From a bacterium (GTDB lineage Bacteria; Patescibacteriota; Patescibacteriia; Patescibacteriales; Patescibacteriaceae), in NCBI GenBank assembly GCA_021818075.1, contig JAKAFD010000004.1, positions 1 to 25,748 on the forward strand: a stretch of DNA of 25,748 nt, in the 5' to 3' direction. Position 1 is the first letter of the stretch. Each line of letters opens with the position of its first letter. The translations under genes and the position numbers were made by a program. Positions 1 through 5,011 of the stretch are shown in pieces. The notes under the pieces are model-generated. The model was not told where the DNA came from. It saw only the letters and a list, made by a program, of their open reading frames with translations, and did no database searches.

Positions 1-1
1 A

Positions 2-403
2 AACTATGCAACAAAATTCTTTTATCAGCCCCCCCCCCCGACGCAATTTCCTTTGGTTATTGTCAGAACCAAAGAGACCTATTTGCTCTGGCATAATTAT
101 TTGGTTAATTTAAAACGGCTTGACCGCTATACCACCGGACAAAAAATTGATGACACTTTTTTGACCTTGCTGGAGTTATTATTTCGCGCCAGTTTTGCTT
201 ATGACAAATTTGAAAAGTTGTCATTGGTCTCCCAGGCCATTGGCCGGCGCGATTTGCTTAATTTTTTCCTGCAAATCGGCTGGGAGCATAAAATTATTCC
301 ACCCAAACTTTATGGAGAATTAATTTCTCGTTTGGATGAAATTGGCCGCATGCTGGGCGGCTGGAAAAAATGCTTGGCAGAAAAAACTCCCGCCAGCAGA
401 TAG
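2..403 (+). CDS. avd: Avd-like DGR accessory variability determinant (5' end uncertain)
   Basis: Small helical protein of the Avd / 23S-rRNA-intervening-sequence family. In studied DGRs, Avd forms a barrel-shaped pentamer that binds the reverse transcriptase and template RNA and is needed for mutagenic cDNA synthesis. Seen here: an N-terminal stretch ending in FPLVIVRTKETYLLW, helices with LLELLFRASFAYDKFEKL, and the family's typical C-terminal block EIGRMLGGWKK. The gene ends with TAG just 20 bases before the template repeat. The frame is open to the left edge and passes through a run of 11 C. The first start codon inside the window in this frame is TTG at 53, which would cut off the conserved N-terminal part. 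An ATG at 6 is out of frame by one base and would be in frame with 12 C. I see no clear ribosome site. It lies on the opposite strand to TR and target, which is unusual. Confident in family, unsure of start. Confidence 0.8.
   Translation, partial: NYATKFFYQPPPPTQFPLVIVRTKETYLLWHNYLVNLKRLDRYTTGQKIDDTFLTLLELLFRASFAYDKFEKLSLVSQAIGRRDLLNFFLQIGWEHKIIPPKLYGELISRLDEIGRMLGGWKKCLAEKTPASR
29..39. repeat. Poly-C tract (11 C) in the 5' part of avd
   Basis: A run of 11 C sits 14 bases before the TTG at 53. With 11 C, the ATG at 6 is out of frame with avd; with 9 or 12 C it would give a protein beginning MQQNSFIS, four prolines, then TQFPLVIV. Such runs slip in replication and can act as on/off switches, but they are also a common place for sequencing or assembly errors. 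Confidence 0.7.
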
Positions 404-744
404 CGAGAGAAATTAAATGAGTGGCAGACGCACATGAGGCAGTTGTCATCGTCCCAGTCGCTCTCAAAGTTGCCGAGATTGAAGTTCCAGTCGCCGTCCG
501 AGTTGCGATTGATGTTCGGCACCCTGTGGTTGCCGTCGTCATCCTGCCAGAGCGCAATGTGCGGCACGCCGTCAATTTTCACCAAGGACGGCACCGGCCG
601 TCCTCTGTATTTTATACCGAGCCGTTTTTGCTCGTTAACGCACCGCACCGACTTATTTAATTTTTTTGCCAAAAATTGCGCTCGCTTGTTAAAAATTATC
701 CAACAAACCACTGGCAGATTCTTTCGGCAAGAATATGACGTCAT
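310..744 (-). CDS. ORF that runs through the DGR template repeat; possible target-gene remnant
   Basis: An unbroken 144-codon frame starts at an ATG at 744 preceded by AGGG and passes through the whole TR. Residues about 26-52 (AQFLAKKLNKSV, then KRLGIKYRGRPVP) look like a small helix-turn-helix of the excisionase/MerR type. The next part, SLVKIDGVPHIALWQ, resembles the target protein just before its VR (WLVSFDEKEALWQ), although the DNA there no longer aligns. The TR portion reads as an Asn/Asp-rich version of the VR. After the TR it continues antisense to avd with no recognisable motif, so the far C-terminus is probably not meaningful. It may be an old copy of a target gene from which the TR was kept, or a leader frame of the TR transcript. 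Translation is unproven. Confidence 0.35.
   Translation of the reverse strand: MTSYSCRKNLPVVCWIIFNKRAQFLAKKLNKSVRCVNEQKRLGIKYRGRPVPSLVKIDGVPHIALWQDDDGNHRVPNINRNSDGDWNFNLGNFESDWDDDNCLMCVCHSFNFSRYLLAGVFSAKHFFQPPSMRPISSKREINSP
424..555 (-). repeat. DGR template repeat (TR)
   Basis: The 132 bases align without gaps to 906-1037. Sixteen positions differ; at fifteen of them the TR has A on the minus strand (positions 444, 446, 449, 452, 462, 471, 480, 486, 497, 503, 504, 516, 527, 536, 539), and one is a G (459). By my count the TR has 32 such adenines, so 15 of 32 A but only 1 of 100 other bases are changed. In the target's frame it reads as an Asn/Asp-rich version of the VR (for example NFNLGNFESDW and DDDNCLMCVC), built from AAC/GAC-type codons suited to A-mutagenesis. 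The last 20 bases (424-443) are identical in both copies and should act as the initiation-of-mutagenic-homology element. At 421-423 the copies continue as gtg and gtc. Confidence 0.93.
611..638 (-). promoter_or_regulatory. Candidate promoter for the TR transcript
   Basis: On the minus strand TTAACG (633-638), a 16-base spacer and TATAAA (611-616) would start a transcript near 604, about 50 bases before the TR. The spacer contains a small inverted repeat (CGAGC/GCTCG). This is a weak match found by eye; the TR transcript could also start elsewhere. Confidence 0.3.
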
Positions 745-817
745 GAAACCCTACCTACCGTCAGGCAGGCGTAGCCGCACGCTCAATCAATATCTAAGCT
801 TATTTTATAAAAAAATA

Positions 818-841
818 GAGCATCTGTAAACACAGATGCTC
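818..841 (-). terminator. Intrinsic terminator of the DGR target operon
   Basis: On the minus strand, GAGCATCTGT and ACAGATGCTC form a perfect 10-bp stem with loop GTTT, followed by TATTTTTTT (809-817). It lies 55 bases after the target stop codon. A hairpin with a 4-base loop shortly after the VR is also a known recognition element in Bordetella-phage-type DGRs, so it may have a second role in mutagenic homing. Confidence 0.85.
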
Positions 842-896
842 AAAAAATTTAAGGTTCAAAGAACTAAGTTCAGCTAAGTGGCTAAGTTTCTAAGAA

Positions 897-1880
897 TTAA
901 CAGTCGCAGACGCACATGAGGCAGTCGCCACCGACCCAGTAGCCCTCAAAGTGGCCGAGATCGAAGTACCAGTCGCCGCCCGAGAAGCGATTGATGTACG
1001 GCACCCTGAGGTTGCCGCCGCCATCCTGCCAGAGCGCCTCTTTTTCGTCAAAAGAAACTAACCACTTGCTCACAGGAAACTCTTCTTTTTTAAGTTTCCA
1101 AATAATGGGCAAGCCTTGAGCGCCGACCAAGATTGCTTGCTGGCTTTTTAATAAAGCCAAGCATTCTTCGGAAGTAACATACTCATTAATTCCGAAAATC
1201 TTAACCTGATAGGTTTTACCGGCTGCCAGTTGGTTGGTGGCCTTGGCAAAATTTGCATCGGTAATTGCCGAGTTGAAGGAATAAAAATCTTTTTCGTGCT
1301 TGGCTCTGAAGTTGCTTAACTGGTGGTCATGTTCATAATTGGTCGGCACCGGAAACGGGAATGATTTAAGTTGGGTGAACTTGGCGGCAATTTGCGGGTC
1401 AAGCGGCGTCGGCTTTTCTTTAACCTTCTCCGGTTCCGGCTTGACCGACGGTTTGGGTAGGGGGCTCTCTTTTAATTCAGTGAATTGTTTTTTTATCCCC
1501 GCCAAATCGCTCAACTGGCCATTGGCTATTTTTTGCAGCCAAGGCCAGAATTTTGAATCAAACGCTTGCTGATAACCATCAAGCAAATAGCTTAAATTAT
1601 TAAGCTCCGATTGGCCGGTGGCTAAATGATAAACCACCACCCCCAATAAACGAACGGCTTCAGCCGGTGTTTTAATGCTGGCGTCGCCGGCTGGCGTCGC
1701 CGTTATTCGCTGTTTAGCTAAAAATTCGGCGCTACCGCTGATGGCAATTTTATCCGGCGGAAACCAAATTAGATTGTTTTTGGCTAGAGCTGATTTTAAA
1801 TCAGCCGCCAGCTGCCAAAATACCACCTCCAAACTGGCATCATCCAACCGGTTGGGCAGGACAGGCAATAAATTACTCAT
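897..1880 (-). CDS. DGR-diversified target protein with C-type-lectin-like variable C-terminus
   Basis: The 327-aa protein has three parts. Residues 1-130 are helical and include PPDKIAISGSAEF and LLGVVVYHLATGQ, which resemble non-catalytic pieces of a protein-kinase C-lobe; no HRD or DFG motif is seen, so this is tentative. Residues 138-162 are a Pro/Lys/Glu linker. Residues about 170-327 form the variable domain, ending with WQDGGGNLRVPYINRF, GGDWYFDLGHFEGYW and the Cys-rich tail CLMCVCDC. The VR covers residues 282-325. Fifteen residues differ from the TR reading: 287, 288, 291, 295, 299, 301, 305, 307, 310, 313, 314 and 316-319. No signal peptide or membrane segment is seen, so it should be cytosolic. 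A good site (AAGGAG, 7 bases before ATG) fixes the start. It is the last gene of the AAA+ operon. It probably binds a ligand, which is unknown. Confidence 0.9.
   Translation of the reverse strand: MSNLLPVLPNRLDDASLEVVFWQLAADLKSALAKNNLIWFPPDKIAISGSAEFLAKQRITATPAGDASIKTPAEAVRLLGVVVYHLATGQSELNNLSYLLDGYQQAFDSKFWPWLQKIANGQLSDLAGIKKQFTELKESPLPKPSVKPEPEKVKEKPTPLDPQIAAKFTQLKSFPFPVPTNYEHDHQLSNFRAKHEKDFYSFNSAITDANFAKATNQLAAGKTYQVKIFGINEYVTSEECLALLKSQQAILVGAQGLPIIWKLKKEEFPVSKWLVSFDEKEALWQDGGGNLRVPYINRFSGGDWYFDLGHFEGYWVGGDCLMCVCDC
906..1037 (-). repeat. DGR variable repeat (VR)
   Basis: Gap-free partner of 424-555, located at the extreme 3' end of the target gene and ending two codons before the stop. 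All 16 differences from the TR lie in codons whose residue changes; two of them (985 and 986) fall in the same codon (Asn to Phe at residue 299). New residues include Tyr, Phe, His, Leu, Val, Gly and Asp, as expected when TR adenines are replaced at random. Confidence 0.93.
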
Positions 1881-1942
1881 GACAAATCTCCTTAATTACT
1901 GAATTATTTATTTAATTGTTAAAGTTCTAAATTAACGCCTTA

Positions 1943-1970
1943 CTCAATGGTCAAAAATTTAACCACTGAG
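1943..1970 (-). other. RNA hairpin between AAA+ gene and target gene
   Basis: On the minus strand CTCAGTGGT and ACCATTGAG form a 9-bp stem with one G-U pair and a 10-base A/T-rich loop. No T-run follows, so it is not an ordinary terminator. It is the second of two hairpins in the 127-base gap before the target gene. Confidence 0.5.
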
Positions 1971-1976
1971 AGAGCG

Positions 1977-2002
1977 GGCCTAATGATTTTCATCATTAGG
2001 CC
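1977..2002 (-). other. RNA hairpin just after the AAA+ gene
   Basis: GGCCTAATGA and TCATTAGGCC form a perfect 10-bp stem with a 6-base loop, 5 bases beyond the AAA+ stop codon. No T-run follows on either strand. It could protect the upstream mRNA from exonucleases, mark a processing site or partly terminate, and so set different levels for the ATPase and the variable protein. Confidence 0.55.
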
Positions 2003-2007
2003 GTTAC

Positions 2008-3828
2008 TTAAGAATGAACTGCTTGTCTGGCTAAGCCGGGGTGAACTGCCGGTGCGGCAGAATAAATCGTTTCATCACTACGGCTGTCTACTTGCTCCAA
2101 GATTGCCTGCCAGTTGTCGGGCCGCAAACTTTTGCTGCTGCCTTTAATGGCTAAAGCAATTTGCCGATCTATTTCCCGGGCGTCTAAGGGCATTTCCCAG
2201 TCGGCAATCGCTTGTCGCAAATGCTGGTCGGTCACTGCCGCCACTCCCTCGCGTCCGGCATACTTGTCAGCTTCCAGTACCATCCATTCCACGTCAGCGC
2301 CGGTGCAATAAATTTTTTCCTGAATAGCTTTAACCGCGGTAGCGATGTCCGCCAGCTGATAGGGAATTTGGTAACGGGCGAACATTACTTCAATAATCTC
2401 CTGGTATTCGTCCGCCTGCGGCAGGATAAAAGGAATATTATCGTCGGTTCTGCCCTTACGCTTGTAAGCGGCATCCAGCAAATCGTCGCGGTTGGAAATT
2501 CTTATCCAGATAACCTTGCCACGGCGCTTCGGCTCGGAGCAAAACTCAAATTTCATCTGCCGCAAGCGGTTAGCCACGCCCGAATCCCCGTTGGGGGCAT
2601 CGCGCGAGGTTTCCGATTGGTCGGCTTCGTCTTCCACCACAATCACCGGTGCTAAATCGTCCAAAGCGGCCAAAATCTTAGCCATTATTTCCTCTGACTG
2701 GCCAACCCACATACTGCGCGGATTTTTAATTTCCACGAAATTAAAACCGCATTCGTAGGCGAAACATTCAAAGAAAAAAGTTTTACCGGTACCCGGCGGG
2801 CCGGCGGCTAATAAGCCCATCGGCACCCGCCGCGTCAAGCCGCGCAAGATATTGTCCCGCACTTCCAGCAGATACTGCTTCAACTTGGTTTTACCGCCGA
2901 AATAATCAAAGCCCCAGTCGGGCACTTTGACTTTCAGCCGCTCACCGAATTCATTGTTCAAGATTTCCTGTTTGGCCCGTTTAATGGAAGTCAAATTAAT
3001 TTCTTGACCGCTAGTTTTGGCTAAACGATAAATATCGTCAATTTGATAGAGCGACAAACCATTGGTGATTAAACCCAGTTTATCAACATTAAGGTCGTCA
3101 GCCAGTTTAACGCCGTTACTCTTAAAATTATAAGCCCAGCGTTTAGCTCGTTCGTCAGCATCCGGCTTAGGAATCCTGACGGCTTTCAACCGCGACTGGC
3201 TGGACCGCCAATCCTCGGGCAAGCTGGCTAAATTCTGGGTGAGCAAAACGACCAAACTGTTGGCGGCGGCTAATTGGTTGCTGCGTGACCAGCGGTCAAT
3301 TATTTCTTTGATCAACCGGTCAGTCAGACTGGCGTGGCTGTTGTCAGCCAATAAGTTCTGGGCATAATCCAGCACCAAAACTTTGGAGCCGCTGGCTTCA
3401 TCACTTAAAACTTTATCCAAAAATTTTAAGACCTGCTCGGGCGTGTCGCCGACGAGTTTGGCTAAAGGCGCCTGTTCGCTCATGGTTTTGCCCAAACTTT
3501 GCTTGGCTTGTTCGCTGGCTGAAGGTTTGGCTCCGCTCGCGTCGGTCGGCTGGTGCAAAAAGGTCTGACGGAAAAATTTTTCCATTGTTTCATTGGCGAA
3601 CTGCAAGCCCGACGACAGCGAATAAAACATAATCAACTGCCGCTGGCCAAACATTTGCGCCAATAATTCATAAATGGATTGACAGCCGTCGCTATCAGTT
3701 GCCGTTTCGTCTCGGTTGCCGACTAACAAGTCGTAAATATTGCCCCAAATGACGAAAACCTGCGTGCTGCCGGCGCGGCAGCAAGCAATCAGCTCGCTTA
3801 GCCAACTCGGCATTATCTGGTTATTCAT
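2008..3828 (-). CDS. AAA+ ATPase, Ycf46-like
   Basis: A 606-aa two-domain ATPase. The N-terminal domain (about 1-290) has WGNIYDLLVG (28-37) and LVLDYA (151-156) followed by VVLLTQN (193-199), the layout of a degenerate P-loop domain without a good Walker A, as in Ycf46-type proteins. The C-terminal AAA+ module has GPPGTGKT (343-350, Walker A), VIVVEDEAD (395-403, Walker B), an Asn sensor 1 in RISNRDD (444-450) and KGRTDD (458-463) in the place of the usual GR-F-D arginine finger motif, followed by a helical lid to about 545. The catalytic residues look intact, so it should hydrolyse ATP, probably as an oligomer that remodels or loads a partner. An AGGAG site precedes the ATG. It sits between an unknown 94-aa gene and the DGR target, which makes the variable protein its likely partner. 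The family call is from motifs and context. Confidence 0.82.
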   Translation of the reverse strand: MNNQIMPSWLSELIACCRAGSTQVFVIWGNIYDLLVGNRDETATDSDGCQSIYELLAQMFGQRQLIMFYSLSSGLQFANETMEKFFRQTFLHQPTDASGAKPSASEQAKQSLGKTMSEQAPLAKLVGDTPEQVLKFLDKVLSDEASGSKVLVLDYAQNLLADNSHASLTDRLIKEIIDRWSRSNQLAAANSLVVLLTQNLASLPEDWRSSQSRLKAVRIPKPDADERAKRWAYNFKSNGVKLADDLNVDKLGLITNGLSLYQIDDIYRLAKTSGQEINLTSIKRAKQEILNNEFGERLKVKVPDWGFDYFGGKTKLKQYLLEVRDNILRGLTRRVPMGLLAAGPPGTGKTFFFECFAYECGFNFVEIKNPRSMWVGQSEEIMAKILAALDDLAPVIVVEDEADQSETSRDAPNGDSGVANRLRQMKFEFCSEPKRRGKVIWIRISNRDDLLDAAYKRKGRTDDNIPFILPQADEYQEIIEVMFARYQIPYQLADIATAVKAIQEKIYCTGADVEWMVLEADKYAGREGVAAVTDQHLRQAIADWEMPLDAREIDRQIALAIKGSSKSLRPDNWQAILEQVDSRSDETIYSAAPAVHPGLARQAVHS

Positions 3829-3865
3829 TACTGCTTCTCCTGTTTATTAGTGAAAAATTTTCTGG

Positions 3866-4150
3866 CTAACCGCAAAGTGTCGTTAATGTTAAATCAGTGG
3901 CTGGACTTAATTTGGAGTATAAAGCCAACGCCGACCACAACTCATCATCCAACTCCACATCATAATCGGTAAAACCGCTTAAATCAATTTTGCCGTTGCC
4001 GTAAATATTAACGGCAATGTGTTTCGGTAGTTTAGCTGCCCGTTTTAGTGCTTGATTGCTGGCTAGCAAATCCGCCGGCACCGCTAAGGTCTTGGCTAAA
4101 TCAATTTCGTCAACCGCTAAATCCGGCGACGGGAAATCATTGTTGTTCAT
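3866..4150 (-). CDS. Small protein of unknown function in the AAA+/DGR operon
   Basis: A 94-aa acidic, soluble protein that I do not recognise. Residues about 30-70 (ALKRAAKLPKHIAVNIYGNG, then KIDLSGFTDYDVELDDELW) suggest one helix followed by a strand-rich part. No signal peptide, membrane segment or cysteine cluster is seen, apart from one Cys next to the end. Its ATG lies inside the end of the upstream gene (14-base overlap) behind GGGGAGCGGG, so the two are probably translationally coupled. It ends 37 bases before the AAA+ gene. Tight packing suggests a subunit or adaptor of the same complex. No function is assigned. Confidence 0.7.
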   Translation of the reverse strand: MNNNDFPSPDLAVDEIDLAKTLAVPADLLASNQALKRAAKLPKHIAVNIYGNGKIDLSGFTDYDVELDDELWSALALYSKLSPATDLTLTTLCG

Positions 4151-4334
4151 ATTCCCGCTCCCCGTTAGTGATTACTTCGGCTTTCCGGCTGTCGGACAGG
4201 ATTGCTGTCTGGATACCCAATTTGGCATACAATATCCTGATTTTCTCCGCTTCGTCTTCGCAAGCGCGGCCGCTAAAACCTTCAAAGTCAAGATTTAAGT
4301 TGCCGGCCTGGACGATAATGGTTATCTGTTTCAT
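4137..4334 (-). CDS. DUF2997-like small protein
   Basis: A 65-aa protein with an N-terminal strand (MKQITIIVQAG), then LDFEGFSGRACEDEAEKIR and a polar tail. The GF-G-AC-E motif followed by an acidic helix is what I know from DUF2997 proteins, which are often encoded beside DUF1257 proteins and AAA ATPases. Function in those clusters is unknown to me. The start is set by an AAGGAG site inside the upstream gene and by an ATGA overlap with its stop codon. It overlaps the downstream 94-aa gene by 14 bases. The family call rests on one short motif plus matching neighbours. Confidence 0.68.
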   Translation of the reverse strand: MKQITIIVQAGNLNLDFEGFSGRACEDEAEKIRILYAKLGIQTAILSDSRKAEVITNGEREYEQQ

Positions 4335-4837
4335 ACGCTCACTCCTTTCACGGTGTAAGTGGTCAAACCATGATTGTCCGCAGCGGCGGCAATGGTCGTC
4401 TCATAGCCGACGATTTCTAGAATGGTCTGGCTGGCGACAGCTAAAAAAGCATTCTGAAATAAATTTTTCAAACGATTTATTTCCTGCTTCCATTCTGACT
4501 TATAGTCGTCAGCCGCGAATCTGATTTGTCCTTGGCCGTCAATCATAATACCCAAGCCATTGGGCAAGCGGTCGGTTTTTAGGGCGGCGATAATTGCTTG
4601 ACCCTGATGAGAAGTTTGTTCATTGCCAAAAAAATTGGCAATACGGTCGCTTGACTTGACGCCGTTCGCGGCCACTAAAGTAACCGCTTTCTGCACGCAC
4701 TCAACAATCAGGGGCTGCGAATCCAGTTGTTCAATCCAAACCGCCATGGTCGGATTAAGAACGGTTAATTTAGCCAGACTGGCTTTTAAAATGTCCGCCG
4801 CGCCTAAGGTGGTTGATAATTCAATAATTTGGCTCAT
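4331..4837 (-). CDS. DUF1257/Ycf35-like protein, first gene of the AAA+/DGR operon
   Basis: A 168-aa soluble protein. The second half has GLGIMIDGQGQIRFAADDY (about 94-112), a long helix QEINRLKNLFQNAFLAVAS and a final strand ending in TYTVKGVSV. This order (IGF-type strand, acidic DDY, helix, GY strand) matches the DUF1257/Ycf35 pattern. In cyanobacteria and chloroplasts Ycf35 has as neighbours or co-occurring partners DUF2997 and Ycf46-type ATPases, and all three types appear here in one operon. The first half (SQIIELSTTLGAADILKASL) is compatible with the DUF1257 N-terminus but diverged. The start is supported by AGGAGA 6 bases before the ATG. The promoter and operator lie about 80 bases upstream. 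The family assignment is moderate; the molecular role is unknown. Confidence 0.65.
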   Translation of the reverse strand: MSQIIELSTTLGAADILKASLAKLTVLNPTMAVWIEQLDSQPLIVECVQKAVTLVAANGVKSSDRIANFFGNEQTSHQGQAIIAALKTDRLPNGLGIMIDGQGQIRFAADDYKSEWKQEINRLKNLFQNAFLAVASQTILEIVGYETTIAAAADNHGLTTYTVKGVSV

Positions 4838-4908
4838 GCCGTCTCTCCTGATTTATGAATAATTTATTTAATTTGTCTAAAGAACTTGCTATAAAATATG
4901 ATTACAGC

Positions 4909-4927
4909 AATGCTAAACAATAGCATT
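4909..4927. promoter_or_regulatory. Palindromic operator over the -10 box
   Basis: AATGCTA and TAGCATT form a perfect 7-bp inverted repeat around a 5-base centre, covering the -10 box and the likely start point. A protein bound here would block the promoter. No regulator gene is seen nearby, so the binder is unknown. Confidence 0.6.
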
Positions 4928-4945
4928 TTTTAAATATTTTGTCAA
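4917..4945 (-). promoter_or_regulatory. Promoter of the AAA+/DGR target operon
   Basis: On the minus strand TTGACA (4940-4945), exactly 17 bases and TATTGT (4917-4922) form a near-consensus housekeeping promoter. The transcript should start near 4910, giving a leader of about 70 bases before the ATG at 4837. The flanks are very A/T-rich. Confidence 0.8.
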
Positions 4946-5011
4946 TAAAACTGGCTAATATTTGTAAAAAATAGCTTATTTTAAAGAAAAAATAGCAAAA
5001 ACATCAATGTG

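Noticed and set aside
421..829. Plus-strand open frames across the TR
   Set aside because: They are complements of the Asn/Asp-rich TR coding pattern, with no motif or start signals.
1..4945. A reverse transcriptase gene belonging to the DGR
   Set aside because: No YxDD or other RT motif appears in any frame of the window; it probably lies left of position 1 or elsewhere in the genome.
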